The notes beneath the pieces were generated by a model, which saw only the letters and a list, made by a program, of their open reading frames with translations, made no database searches and was not told the origin of the DNA. Positions 6,353 to 13,905 of a DNA stretch of 15,156 bases are shown here, piece by piece (within the stretch, counting starts at the first letter, position 1; each line of letters starts with the position of its first letter). The position numbers were made by a program, and so were the translations under genes. Origin of the DNA: Chloroflexota bacterium (GTDB taxonomy: Bacteria; Chloroflexota; Anaerolineae; Anaerolineales; UBA11579); the NCBI GenBank assembly GCA_003486225.1, contig DNGN01000264.1, forward strand, positions 1 through 15,156, written 5' to 3'.

Positions 6353-6730
6353 TCAGGGATATATTTTGGACAGCAGGTGAGGTCCGAGCACGATGATACC
6401 GATGACCACCGCCGTGATCGAAGCGATCAGGACTGCTGCTGCTCCCACATCTTTGGCTGCCTTGGCCAAGGGGTGAGTCTCTTTGGTCGCCAGATCAACG
6501 ATCACTTCCAGGGCGGTGTTGAAAAATTCTGCTGTCCAAACAAAGGCGATCGCCACGATGATCAAGGCCCATTCCAGATGCTCCAGCTGGAGCCAGATGC
6601 TGATCCCGATCACGGCTATTGAGGCCAGGGTGTGGATCCAGGCATTGCGCTGGGTGCGGATAACATACCACCAGCCATTGAACGCGTATTTGAATGAGGC
6701 CAAACGGGAGCGGAAAAATTCAGGTAGCAT
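6353..6730 (-). CDS. dgkA: Diacylglycerol / undecaprenol kinase family protein
   Basis: A small integral membrane kinase of 125 residues, the normal size for prokaryotic DgkA. It phosphorylates a membrane lipid alcohol, diacylglycerol or undecaprenol. Three hydrophobic helices are visible (about 32-48, 53-70 and 96-116). The family signature is present: AEFFNTALEVIVD at 67-79, with the catalytic Glu at 75 after the NTA, and AKDVGAAAVL at 92-101. The early motif reads RTQRNAWIH, where many members have Glu at the Gln position. The frame stays open to 6874, but that part lies inside ybeY. The ATG at 6730 is 19 bp after the ybeY stop and gives the family's usual N-terminus, although no strong ribosome site precedes it. 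Last gene of the yqeY-pgpH-ybeY block; a terminator follows. Confidence 0.9.
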   Translation of the reverse strand: MLPEFFRSRLASFKYAFNGWWYVIRTQRNAWIHTLASIAVIGISIWLQLEHLEWALIIVAIAFVWTAEFFNTALEVIVDLATKETHPLAKAAKDVGAAAVLIASITAVVIGIIVLGPHLLSKIYP

Positions 6731-6749
6731 CGGAAGGGTCTTATCTGGC

Positions 6750-7202
6750 TTATTCCGTCGGCCGAGCCTGGATCTGTAAAGCCTCCAGGATGGCATCCTG
6801 AAGCGACCACATGGCTTGTTTTTCTTCTGGATTGGTGTGGTCATACCCAAGCAGGTGCAAGATCCCGTGAACAAGCAGCAGCTTGATTTCTTCGGTGGAG
6901 GGATGTCCAGAGGCTTCCGCCTGAACGGCCGCAGTTGGATACGAGATCAGGATATCGCCGAGGTAGGGGTTCCCCGTATCCGGGTTTTGAAACGCGACCG
7001 GAAAAGACAGTACGTCTGTGGGGGCATCAATGCCCATATATTGCAGGTTAAGGTCCTTTAGGGTGTCATCATCGGTGATCCGCAAACTGAGCTCGCTTTG
7101 TGCTTCGATCTCTGCCAGCACCAGCACTTGTTGGGCAACCTGCTCCAAACTGCCTACATCAACCAGACCCAGGAAAGGCTTCTCAATTTCAATTTCGATC
7201 AT
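6750..7202 (-). CDS. ybeY: rRNA maturation RNase YbeY
   Basis: A 150-residue YbeY/UPF0054 protein, a cytoplasmic metal-dependent endoribonuclease linked to 16S rRNA 3'-end processing and ribosome quality control. The zinc signature HGILHLLGYDH is complete at 112-122, with three His ligands (112, 116, 122). PTDVLSFP at 61-68 is the conserved family block, and Arg41 lies in the expected strand. The start ATG overlaps the pgpH stop by 4 bp (ATGA), and GGAGGAG lies 5-7 nt upstream, so the start is secure and translation is probably coupled. It sits between pgpH and dgkA, the same order as in many Gram-positive and other bacteria. Confidence 0.96.
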   Translation of the reverse strand: MIEIEIEKPFLGLVDVGSLEQVAQQVLVLAEIEAQSELSLRITDDDTLKDLNLQYMGIDAPTDVLSFPVAFQNPDTGNPYLGDILISYPTAAVQAEASGHPSTEEIKLLLVHGILHLLGYDHTNPEEKQAMWSLQDAILEALQIQARPTE

Positions 7203-9349
7203 CGGGGCTCCTCCGCAGTGGAAGGCTGTTCAGGCGTGGATTCTTCAAACGCTTTTTGTCTCGGCACGGTGATCGCATCCAGGTTTGGATATTCAATCCG
7301 GGGGTGGTAAACCCCGCGCAAGGTAGTAGAGAACGATTCGATAATTTCTTCCAGGTTTTGCAAGGTCAGCCTGGTATCATGCAGCTGCCCATTTTTTAAT
7401 CGGTTCTCGACCACATCGCGTATCAGGTCCCGCATTGCTTTTTCCGTCTCGGGCCGTTCGGCACGCGCTCTGGCCTCCACCCCATCTGCCAGCATGACGA
7501 GGGCTGTCTCGCGTGATCTTGGTTTTGGACCAGGATATGTGAACAGGCCGCTATCTACCGATCCGGCATCGCCCTCTGCCTCTGCGATGGCATTATGGTA
7601 TTGGTAGCGCGTGATCATGGTACCGTGATGCTCCAGCACAAAATCCTGGATGCGCTTTGGCAGGCGGTGTTTTTTAACCATCTCCACCCCGTCTGGGACA
7701 TGCTGGATGATGATCGCTGCGCTCTCGACTGGGGAAAGCTCCTCGTGAGGATTTTTAAAGCCGGGAACCTGGTTCTCGATAAAATATTGGGGGAAGCGGA
7801 CTTTGCCTGCATCATGATAAAGGGATCCCACCCGGGTCAGCAGGGTATCTGCCCCGATGCGCTCTGCAGCTTGTTCTGCCAGGTTGGCAATCTGCAGGCT
7901 GTGCTGGTAGGTGCCGGGAGCATTGCGCAAGATGTCTTGCAGCAGCGGGTGATCGGGGCGCGAGATTTCCAGCAGCTGGAGGGTGGTGGTAAGCCCCATC
8001 AGGTGAGCAAGCAAGTACTGCAGCAAGATCGTCAGACTGGCAGATGCCAGGCCATTAAACCCCGAGGCTGCGGCAAGCTGAAACAGGCCAACAGAGTCGA
8101 GCAGCGGATCGGGTAGCCGGAAGACTACCAGCACAACGATCCCTGCTACACCCACACTAAAACCCGCCCAAAAGAAGGTCAGCAGCCGGTGGATATTGCG
8201 CAGCATAAGCACGCCAAAGGCGCAGCTGAAAATATAGAATAATGTCAGTTCGTAGCTGTTCGGGAGACCGTAAGCGGCGAAAATGGAAATCGGCAGCGAG
8301 AGGATGACTGCTGCGCGAGAGCTGATCAGGGCTGCCACCAGCATGCCAAAACCGGCCAAGGGGAACATGTACGGCACAACCGTGCGGTTGGGGATCAGCA
8401 TGCGGGCGCCATACAGAAAGACCAGGAATAGGATCGCCATCAGGATCAGGCTGGTCGAATTTGAGCGCAGGTCTGGCCGTTGGGCAAAGTAAAGGGCGAC
8501 AAAGGTAAAATTAATCGCCACCAGCGCGAGTACGCTGACGTTGTCTTTCCAGGTGATGGTGGGCTCTAATAAGCCAAACTGGTCCAGGGCTTCCAGGTCA
8601 GAATCCGTGATCACGTGGCCGCGCGGTACGATCGTTTCTCCGGCAACATACCCCTGAATAACCGGCTGGACAGATTGACGGGCGGCTTCGCGCTGGGCAT
8701 CGGTGAGTTCGCTGCTGTACAGGCTGTTGGGGGTTACAAAAGCAGACGTGATCTCAATGACCAATTCCGATTGGCTCCCCTGCAGCGAAAAGCTGACCAG
8801 GCTGGGTATGGTGCGCCGGGCTTCTTCCAGCCTGTCTTCTCGAATCGTGTTGCGCATTACCTGTCCAAGTACATTAAGCGACTCGGAACGGATGGTTTGC
8901 CAGTCATTATCGGTTAGTCCAATAATCTGCTTGGCGCTCTCCGGCTCCAGGTGGATGGCCTGAATTTTCGCCAAGTCACTTTCTTTTTGAGCCGGGTTGG
9001 CATAAGTATCTGCCCGAACCGTGGAGATGAAATCGAGCACATCTCGCAATAGCGATATCTGGTTTCGGGCTACCGACGGGTCGATGGGGGTATATTGGGC
9101 GGGGACACTGTCTGCGGCCTCTGCCCGGATAAGTTCAGTCAGCACCTGACTCTGATAGGAAAGCGCACGCGGGGCCAGGATATCTTGTGTGGCAACATCG
9201 CCAATCGAAAGCTGGGCGGACGATGATGGATTGTTGATCGGCACGATCAGGAAAATTGCGCTGATCGCCGCGACCAACAGCAGCAGGAGCCAACCAAGGA
9301 TGGACTGGCTGATCCGTATTTTCGTGTGCCCTTTTGGATTTGCCTGCAT
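7199..9349 (-). CDS. pgpH: PgpH-like 7TM-HD cyclic-di-AMP phosphodiesterase
   Basis: A 716-residue membrane phosphodiesterase of the 7TMR-HD family, whose characterised members hydrolyse cyclic di-AMP. Domains in order: one N-terminal membrane helix (about 15-37); an extracytoplasmic 7TMR-HDED domain (about 40-265); a bundle of about seven helices (about 270-455); and a cytoplasmic HD domain (about 478-685). The HD metal-site residues are present: H483 in YQHSLQ, H512-D513 in YHDAGK, H550 in IIQHVPDG, H574/H575 in LEHHGT and D622 in MLADGVEA. Together with the sensor and 7TM architecture this makes PgpH the best match. The C-terminal 25 residues are a low-complexity Glu/Pro tail. It starts 14 bp after the yqeY stop and overlaps ybeY by 4 bp. 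The ribosome site before its ATG is weak, which suggests dependence on upstream translation. Confidence 0.93.
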   Translation of the reverse strand: MQANPKGHTKIRISQSILGWLLLLLVAAISAIFLIVPINNPSSSAQLSIGDVATQDILAPRALSYQSQVLTELIRAEAADSVPAQYTPIDPSVARNQISLLRDVLDFISTVRADTYANPAQKESDLAKIQAIHLEPESAKQIIGLTDNDWQTIRSESLNVLGQVMRNTIREDRLEEARRTIPSLVSFSLQGSQSELVIEITSAFVTPNSLYSSELTDAQREAARQSVQPVIQGYVAGETIVPRGHVITDSDLEALDQFGLLEPTITWKDNVSVLALVAINFTFVALYFAQRPDLRSNSTSLILMAILFLVFLYGARMLIPNRTVVPYMFPLAGFGMLVAALISSRAAVILSLPISIFAAYGLPNSYELTLFYIFSCAFGVLMLRNIHRLLTFFWAGFSVGVAGIVVLVVFRLPDPLLDSVGLFQLAAASGFNGLASASLTILLQYLLAHLMGLTTTLQLLEISRPDHPLLQDILRNAPGTYQHSLQIANLAEQAAERIGADTLLTRVGSLYHDAGKVRFPQYFIENQVPGFKNPHEELSPVESAAIIIQHVPDGVEMVKKHRLPKRIQDFVLEHHGTMITRYQYHNAIAEAEGDAGSVDSGLFTYPGPKPRSRETALVMLADGVEARARAERPETEKAMRDLIRDVVENRLKNGQLHDTRLTLQNLEEIIESFSTTLRGVYHPRIEYPNLDAITVPRQKAFEESTPEQPSTAEEPR

Positions 9350-9363
9350 CAGAATCCGATCTG

Positions 9364-9810
9364 CTATTGTTGTAAGATCTGGCGGACGAGTTGGCTTACC
9401 TGTCCTCCGTCTGCGCGTCCCTGGAGTTTCGGCATGAGTGCTTTCATCACCTGGCCCATGTCTGCCATGGAGCTAGCTCCAACTTCGGTAATCGTTTCTT
9501 GGATCAGTGCGGTAATTTTTTCCTGGCTAAGCTCTTCAGGCATGAATTCTTTCAGAATGGCGAGTTCTGCTTCGGCGCGCTCAACCAGATCTGGACGTTC
9601 TGCTTTTTGTGCATCTGCTATCGTATCCAGACGGGCTTTGGCTTCTTTTTGAATTAATCGCAGCACTTCGATATCGTCCAGCTCGTCCTGCTTATTAATC
9701 TCTGCTTCCTGGATAGCAGCCAGGACTAGGCGAAGGGGAACTTTGCGTAGTTCATCCCTGGATTTCATTGCCTCAGTGAGTGATTTGTGCAGAACAGTTT
9801 TCAAGCTCAT
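9364..9810 (-). CDS. yqeY: GatB/YqeY domain protein
   Basis: A 148-residue all-helical YqeY protein, the usual stand-alone length. The domain is shared with the C-terminal tail of the amidotransferase subunit GatB, where it contacts tRNA. The role of the free protein is not settled, although tRNA-related functions are suspected. The C-terminal signature MGQVMKALMPKLQGRADGG at 118-136 is diagnostic. The first half is rich in Glu/Lys/Arg and contains the family helix IQKEAKARLDTI. AGGAGA lies about 10 nt upstream of the ATG. It is the first gene of the tight yqeY-pgpH-ybeY-dgkA cluster. A TGTTATAAA box and a strong hairpin lie in the 89-bp gap upstream. Confidence 0.94.
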   Translation of the reverse strand: MSLKTVLHKSLTEAMKSRDELRKVPLRLVLAAIQEAEINKQDELDDIEVLRLIQKEAKARLDTIADAQKAERPDLVERAEAELAILKEFMPEELSQEKITALIQETITEVGASSMADMGQVMKALMPKLQGRADGGQVSQLVRQILQQ

Positions 9811-9852
9811 CTTAATTTATTCTCCTGCAGATCCCGTACTTTACTAACTTTG

Positions 9853-9878
9853 CCGGGGTGATGAACACACCACCCCGG
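9853..9878 (-). terminator. Strong hairpin between the lipoprotein gene and yqeY (possible terminator)
   Basis: An 11-bp stem (one G-U pair when read on the minus strand) encloses the tetraloop TGTT; the outer eight pairs are CCGGGGTG / CACCCCGG. It begins 22 nt after the lipoprotein stop and is the only strong structure in the gap. The T-run (TTTT, 9879-9882) follows the hairpin on the plus strand, while on the minus strand CAAAG follows. It is therefore not a canonical terminator for the minus-strand genes. It may act without a U-run, or may serve as a 5'-end structure for yqeY mRNA. Confidence 0.4.
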
Positions 9879-9879
9879 T

Positions 9880-9888
9880 TTTATAACA
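9880..9888 (-). promoter_or_regulatory. Possible extended -10 box for the yqeY operon
   Basis: The minus strand reads TGTTATAAA, one base from the consensus extended -10. Transcription would begin near 9873, inside the 9853-9878 hairpin, so the mRNA would carry most of that stem at its 5' end. No -35 hexamer is evident. The call is tentative and competes with reading the hairpin as the upstream gene's terminator. Confidence 0.3.
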
Positions 9889-9899
9889 GTGGTGATGTG

Positions 9900-10616
9900 T
9901 TAGGGGTTTGAAACAGTAAAATTATCGAACATGACCTCGGTCTGGGTGGCAGAAAAAGTACCAGCCAGCAGGCCGACATCCCCGGAAACGAGATCGGAAT
10001 CAAAGGCCTCGATGGCCAGTACCCCGTTGACATACAAAGAAAGCCGGTTGCCAACACATTCCGCTCGCAGTTTGTTGCTGGCCATGCCGGTATTGATGGC
10101 TGAGCTTTCCACCCAGTCTGTCAGGTATTCGAGGTCGCCGCCTAAAAAGCGTTTGCGAATGGAGGCGTAGCCATCCCCGCTGATGACCAGGACATACCAG
10201 TTGTCAATATCCGTTTGGCGGCAGACAATGCCGTATTGGTTGTCTTCCTCATCGGTGATCAATTCGGCATCTACCTCGATAATCACATCCTGGAAGGTGC
10301 GGTAGGGGTTCGCCCAGTAGAAATAAACATCCGTGTACACGCCGATCAGATAGCCGCCGTTCAGGTAGTCCGTGCCCCCGCCTTCATCGCTGAACCGATC
10401 CCAGCCGCTGTTTGGGTCTGAGAAATCGTCCTGGAAGAGAAATCTATCATCCGTGGGCGGTGTGGTCGCTGTTGGCGGAGGTGCGGTTGCAGTAGGCGGT
10501 GGGGGATTGGTTGGGGCGATGGTAGGGGCTGGGTCGTTTCCAGAGAAGGTTGCACAGGCCAGCGAAGCGGCAACAACGGCAACCAGCATGAGGAATAATT
10601 TTGTTTTGTGCTGCAT
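9900..10616 (-). CDS. Secreted lipoprotein with LamG/DUF1080-like beta-sandwich domain
   Basis: A 238-residue predicted lipoprotein. The N-terminus has the charged MQHKTK, a hydrophobic core and a lipobox SLAC with Cys at 21, so it should be exported and lipid-anchored outside the membrane. Residues about 28-55 are a Pro/Thr-rich linker (APTNPPPPTATAPPP-type repeats), a common surface spacer in Chloroflexota. The globular part (about 58-238) begins DDFSDPNSGWDRF and contains WYVLVISGDGYASIRK and LRAECVGNRLSLYVNG. This is the pattern of concanavalin-like sandwich domains (DUF1080/LamG type), which bind or process carbohydrates or act as adhesion modules. No catalytic residues can be assigned, so the ligand is unknown. 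AGGAGA lies 10 nt upstream of the ATG. It lies 69 bp after the HIT gene and may be cotranscribed with it. Confidence 0.82.
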   Translation of the reverse strand: MQHKTKLFLMLVAVVAASLACATFSGNDPAPTIAPTNPPPPTATAPPPTATTPPTDDRFLFQDDFSDPNSGWDRFSDEGGGTDYLNGGYLIGVYTDVYFYWANPYRTFQDVIIEVDAELITDEEDNQYGIVCRQTDIDNWYVLVISGDGYASIRKRFLGGDLEYLTDWVESSAINTGMASNKLRAECVGNRLSLYVNGVLAIEAFDSDLVSGDVGLLAGTFSATQTEVMFDNFTVSNP

Positions 10617-10685
10617 GGGGTTTTCTTCTCCTGTGTTTTTATTCGATAAGTTCTACGATATTGGTAGGGATGGTTGATCTTAATT

Positions 10686-11036
10686 TTACCCCATGGCATG
10701 CTGCATGGGGTGCCCTCCGATCAGGTGGAGGTGCAAGTGCTGGACTTCCTGATGCCCATGTGCGCCGGTGTTGATGATCAGCCTGTATCCATCCTGGGCA
10801 ATTTCAAGGTCATCGGCAATTTTCCGCACCACGGTAAACATATGTCCCGCGATAGGCTCATCTTCCACCTTAAAGGTGTTATTGTTGCGAATATGCTTGT
10901 TTGGAACAATGAGTACATGCACGGGGGCGCGCGGGTTTATGTCATTAAAAGCGGTGACGATCTCGTCCTGGAACACGATTTTACTGGGTATTTCACCGGC
11001 AATAATCTTACAAAATATGCAGTCAGGATCTCTCAT
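10686..11036 (-). CDS. HIT family hydrolase (Hint/PKCI-like)
   Basis: A 116-residue histidine-triad protein of the Hint branch, small cytoplasmic nucleotide-binding hydrolases that act on purine nucleoside phosphoramidates and related adenylates. The triad QHLHLHLIGG at 99-108 is complete, with His 100, 102 and 104. CIFCKI at the N-terminus (C6, C9), H48 and the first triad His fit the zinc site of Hint proteins. AGGAGA lies 5 nt upstream of the ATG, so the start is clear. The gene lies 93 bp after mtaB and 69 bp before the lipoprotein gene. The last codons and stop lie within an 8-bp inverted repeat. Confidence 0.95.
   Translation of the reverse strand: MRDPDCIFCKIIAGEIPSKIVFQDEIVTAFNDINPRAPVHVLIVPNKHIRNNNTFKVEDEPIAGHMFTVVRKIADDLEIAQDGYRLIINTGAHGHQEVQHLHLHLIGGHPMQHAMG
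10688..10711 (-). repeat. Inverted repeat spanning the end of the HIT gene
   Basis: ACCCCATG (10688-10695) and CATGGGGT (10704-10711) are perfect 8-bp arms around an 8-nt loop. The structure takes in the last codons and part of the stop codon of the HIT gene. AAAATT rather than a T-run follows on the minus strand. Part of the symmetry may simply come from coding the His/Met-rich C-terminus. Confidence 0.35.
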
Positions 11037-11129
11037 ATCTATCTCCTCGCAGTTACCGGAAAAAGGGGAATCTCGTACCTGGAACGTTTGCCGGGTGCGG
11101 TGATGTGCTTTGATGTCAGCAAGGTTATT

Positions 11130-12431
11130 TTATATTGTATCAGGGTATTGGGAAATTCTGCCCTCGAAAACCATTCGATTCAGATTGAGGTTCACCAGTT
11201 TTGTCGGTGTGATCCTATTCCAAACAGGCTGGTCGCTTTCCGCGGTAACACGTAAATAATTATCTGTCAGGCCTGTCAGGAACCATTGGCTGGTGGATGA
11301 GATAGGGTGGGCGTTTTCCCATAACACCTCGGCTTCCTGCCCTGTGAAGCGCTGGTGATAAGCACTGGCACTGCGTTCGGTGGCTTCTCTCAGGACTGCG
11401 TTTCGTTCTTTGCGGGTGTAGTTGTGCACCTGGTCTGGCATCTTGGCAGCCGCTGTGCCTGGTCTGGCTGAATAGGTAAAGACATGCGCGCCGGCAAATG
11501 CCATCGATTCTACAAAGCGGAGCCCTTCCAGGAATTCTTCCTGCGTTTCACCTGGGAATCCGGCGATCAGGTCGGTGGTAATGGCCACTGAAGGGATACG
11601 TTCCCTGGCAGCCTGTACCAGCCGGGCAAAAGCCTTGGGGTTGGTTTTACGGGCCATCCGCCGCAGTACGCTACTGCTGCCTGATTGCAGCGGCAGGTGC
11701 AGATGGCGGCACAGGCGCGGGTCCTGCCACAGATCAAAGAAGCTCTCATCCAGGTTCCACGGTTCCAAAGATGAAACTCGAAGCCGCCTGACATCCGTAT
11801 CCGTTAAAAGCTGGCGGATCAGCTGGCTGAGGTGCTGGGGCTGGGAAAAATCTTTTCCCCAGGAGCCGAGGTGCACGCCGGTCAGTACAACTTCCTGGGT
11901 GCCGGATTCGATCGCCGCCTGCACATCCAGCACGACATCTTTAACCACCCGGCTGCGGCCTTGCCCGCGTGCCAGCGTGGTAATGCAGAATGTACATTTA
12001 TTATCGCAGCCATCCTGAACTTTGATGAAAGCCCGGGTCCGTTGGCGGCTCCCCGGGACCGGCTGGCGTTGGAATTCCTGTGTTTCAAGCTGCTCCAGCG
12101 GGATATCGAGCAGGTCTGCCACCAGGTGATCTTTGTTCTGGTTCGGCACCAAACGAGAGACACCGGGTAGATTCTGGATCGCATTGGGCTGGATGCTGGA
12201 GAGACAGCCGGTGACCACGATTTCCTCAACACCGGCGTTGTGCGCCTGGCGCACCTTCTGGCGCGAATCTGAAGCCGCTGCCGCAGTCACGGTGCAGGTG
12301 TTCAGTACCATCAGGTCAGCTTCTTCCATGCTCGCCACCAGGGTGTGCCCGGCACTTGTCAACTGTCGAGCATAGGTTTCTATTTCGCTCTGGTTCAGGC
12401 GGCAGCCAACGGTATCTAAATAAACCTTCAT
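11130..12431 (-). CDS. mtaB: tRNA t6A37 methylthiotransferase MtaB
   Basis: A 433-residue radical-SAM methylthiotransferase. MtaB converts N6-threonylcarbamoyladenosine at position 37 of ANN-decoding tRNAs to its 2-methylthio form, using two [4Fe-4S] clusters and S-adenosylmethionine. The N-terminal UPF0004 domain carries the three cluster cysteines: C10 (DTVGCRLNQ), C46 (LNTCTVT) and C76 (VTGCLSS). The radical-SAM motif CxxxCxxC is C142, C146 and C149, followed by RGQGRSR. The short C-terminal TRAM-type domain ends with LNLNRMVFEG. The VGCRLNQSE start and DGCDNKCTFC motif favour MtaB over MiaB or RimO. Length matches the family. The ATG at 12431 gives the canonical N-terminus; AAAGGA is 13 nt upstream, rather far. 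A 255-bp gap with a possible promoter precedes it. Confidence 0.95.
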   Translation of the reverse strand: MKVYLDTVGCRLNQSEIETYARQLTSAGHTLVASMEEADLMVLNTCTVTAAAASDSRQKVRQAHNAGVEEIVVTGCLSSIQPNAIQNLPGVSRLVPNQNKDHLVADLLDIPLEQLETQEFQRQPVPGSRQRTRAFIKVQDGCDNKCTFCITTLARGQGRSRVVKDVVLDVQAAIESGTQEVVLTGVHLGSWGKDFSQPQHLSQLIRQLLTDTDVRRLRVSSLEPWNLDESFFDLWQDPRLCRHLHLPLQSGSSSVLRRMARKTNPKAFARLVQAARERIPSVAITTDLIAGFPGETQEEFLEGLRFVESMAFAGAHVFTYSARPGTAAAKMPDQVHNYTRKERNAVLREATERSASAYHQRFTGQEAEVLWENAHPISSTSQWFLTGLTDNYLRVTAESDQPVWNRITPTKLVNLNLNRMVFEGRISQYPDTI

Positions 12432-12618
12432 CTTTTACGTGTATTCCTTTATCCGTCTTTGGTTTTGAGGAGGAGTTTTTCAGGCGTGCTGCGGCAGGCC
12501 GTTTTGGCAACCTTCTGGCCACAACAAATGGCATATTACCTCGACCTAAAGCAGGTACAGCGCAGTATCCACTGCTCCGGATATGACATCTCCTCACCAT
12601 TGGCGGGTTTGTGGCCGT

Positions 12619-12649
12619 ATTTTAACATAAAGCCGAGTAAATTTGTCCA
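12619..12649 (-). promoter_or_regulatory. Candidate promoter for mtaB
   Basis: On the minus strand TGGACA (12649-12644, 5/6 to TTGACA) and TAAAAT (12624-12619, 5/6 to TATAAT) are separated by 19 bp, slightly long. Transcription would start near 12612, giving a leader of about 180 nt before mtaB. I see no riboswitch, small-RNA or terminator signature in the rest of this 255-bp gap (12432-12686). Confidence 0.4.
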
Positions 12650-12686
12650 ACAATGCCATGGGGGGGAGCAGCAGGCTCGGGGAGGG

Positions 12687-13835
12687 TTATGGGAAATATT
12701 GTTCCAGGAATTTTTTGGCCTGATTGGCAATTGCCTGGTTCTTGGCAGCCTCGGCCAGCAGCAGAGCGTCCTGTAGATGGGACTTTGCGGGCAGCTGGTT
12801 TTCCTGGTTGAGATAGATGATTGCCAGGTACAGGTGGGGGGCAGCCATTTGAGGGTCGAGCTGGATGGCCTGGAGGAAGAAGCGCTCTGCCAGGACAGGC
12901 TCCTCGGCCAGCAGGTAAGCTCGACCTAACATGAGGATGGCGGCAGGGTTTTTGGGTTCCAGTAATACGGCCTGGCGTGCAGAAGGCAGGCCGACCTGCT
13001 CAACCTGGATCGAGTTGTCAATGCTCAGGCGGGCGAGCATCATCCAGGTTTCGGCCTCTTCCGGCGATTGAGCCGTCAGTTCTTCCAAGGTCTCAAAGCC
13101 GAGTTCCACCATGCCGGCTTGCACCTGAGTGTGGGCCAGGTCTTCCAGCAAGGCTCGGTTGTTGGGGTCCAGTCTCAATGCAGTTTTCAGGAAAGGCAGG
13201 GCGCGTTTCGGCAGGGCATTGCGCTGCCAATAGATGCTCATAAACAGGTTGGCGGCATACGATTCGGGGTCTAAAGAGAGTGCCGTTTTTAGGGCTTCCA
13301 GGCTGTTGTCTTGCCCGGTGTGCTGACGTGCTTCACCCAGGTATGCCCAGGCTTCTGCATAATTCGGATCGTTTTCTACAGCCCTCTCAAGGGCAGCCTG
13401 CGCCAAAGCCCATTCTTCCAGTGAAGAAAACGCCTGGCCGGTGACTGTCAGGTGGTAAGCAGGGTCTTGAATGGAACCGGCTTGCCGCAGGGCATCTTGC
13501 AGCCGGGTAACTTTGTCCTCGAGAGCAGGATCCAGCCTGGCAGCCTGAGCCAGATGATCGGCCGCCTGCTCGGGCTGATTGATGGTCAGCAACTGCCCTA
13601 ATTGATAGTGTGCCGAAGCATCGGCTGGGTTTTGTTCCAGGATGCCAAGCAGAATTTCGGCCGCCTGCTCCAGTGCCCCAATTTCAATTAGCTCTTGAAT
13701 AATATCTTGCGAGGGAGTGGCTGTGAGGGCGTCGGGACCTGGCCCGGATGGCATGCAGCCAGCCAGCCAGAGGAGCAGCCACAGCGCTAAAACAACTAAA
13801 CGGACTTTGGGCAGGGTTTTGGTCAGGCCTTTCAT
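12687..13835 (-). CDS. TPR-repeat lipoprotein
   Basis: A 382-residue predicted lipoprotein, counted from the ATG at 13835. The N-terminus [12 protein letters not shown], a Leu/Val/Trp-rich hydrophobic core and lipobox LAGC with Cys27 form a good type II signal. After a short linker ([15 protein letters not shown]) the rest is a run of TPR-type helical pairs, with typical endings such as [47 protein letters not shown] and [16 protein letters not shown]. It is probably a scaffold for protein contacts on the outer face of the membrane; the partner is unknown. An ATG at 13862 would add nine residues (MFFSRIMHA), but it has no ribosome site, and a perfect TATAAT at 13848-13843 lies inside that extension. 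I therefore prefer the internal ATG. Divergent from the acyl-CoA dehydrogenase gene. Confidence 0.83.
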   Translation of the reverse strand: MKGLTKTLPKVRLVVLALWLLLWLAGCMPSGPGPDALTATPSQDIIQELIEIGALEQAAEILLGILEQNPADASAHYQLGQLLTINQPEQAADHLAQAARLDPALEDKVTRLQDALRQAGSIQDPAYHLTVTGQAFSSLEEWALAQAALERAVENDPNYAEAWAYLGEARQHTGQDNSLEALKTALSLDPESYAANLFMSIYWQRNALPKRALPFLKTALRLDPNNRALLEDLAHTQVQAGMVELGFETLEELTAQSPEEAETWMMLARLSIDNSIQVEQVGLPSARQAVLLEPKNPAAILMLGRAYLLAEEPVLAERFFLQAIQLDPQMAAPHLYLAIIYLNQENQLPAKSHLQDALLLAEAAKNQAIANQAKKFLEQYFP

Positions 13836-13842
13836 TGCATGC

Positions 13843-13848
13843 ATTATA
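13843..13848 (-). promoter_or_regulatory. Candidate -10 box for the TPR lipoprotein gene
   Basis: TATAAT on the minus strand ends 7 bp before the ATG at 13835. If used, transcription would start at about 13836 and the mRNA would be essentially leaderless. No -35 match is visible at normal spacing. If the ATG at 13862 is the real start, this box lies in coding sequence and has no meaning. Confidence 0.35.
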
Positions 13849-13896
13849 CGCGAAAAAAACATCCCGGAATTGGAACTGTGGCAGCCGATAGGTCAA

Positions 13897-13905
13897 TGTT
13901 ATAAT
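13897..13905 (+). promoter_or_regulatory. Extended -10 promoter for the acyl-CoA dehydrogenase gene
   Basis: TGTTATAAT on the plus strand is a consensus extended -10 box. Transcription would start near 13912, leaving a leader of about 30 nt with an A-run (13913-13920) and the ribosome site AGGA before the ATG at 13942. No clear -35 is seen. Confidence 0.55.

Noticed and set aside
6731..6874. N-terminal extension of dgkA to 6874
   Set aside because: It lies within ybeY and reads as a Lys/Arg/Pro-rich shadow; 125 residues from 6730 is the normal family length.
10674..11255. Plus-strand frame of 193 codons opposite the HIT gene and the mtaB 3' end
   Set aside because: It is antisense to a HIT protein with a complete triad and zinc site and spans two genes; the open frame is a by-product of their codon use.
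12316..12600. Minus-strand frame of 94 codons overlapping the start of mtaB
   Set aside because: Most of its second half is the mtaB start in another frame. The part in the gap is Arg/Lys/Pro-rich with no ribosome site that fits, so I do not call a gene.
12432..12686. Possible riboswitch or small RNA in the 255-bp gap before mtaB
   Set aside because: I looked for conserved aptamer-like pairing and a T-run terminator and found only short imperfect stems such as GAGC/GCTC near 12670; nothing supports an RNA gene.
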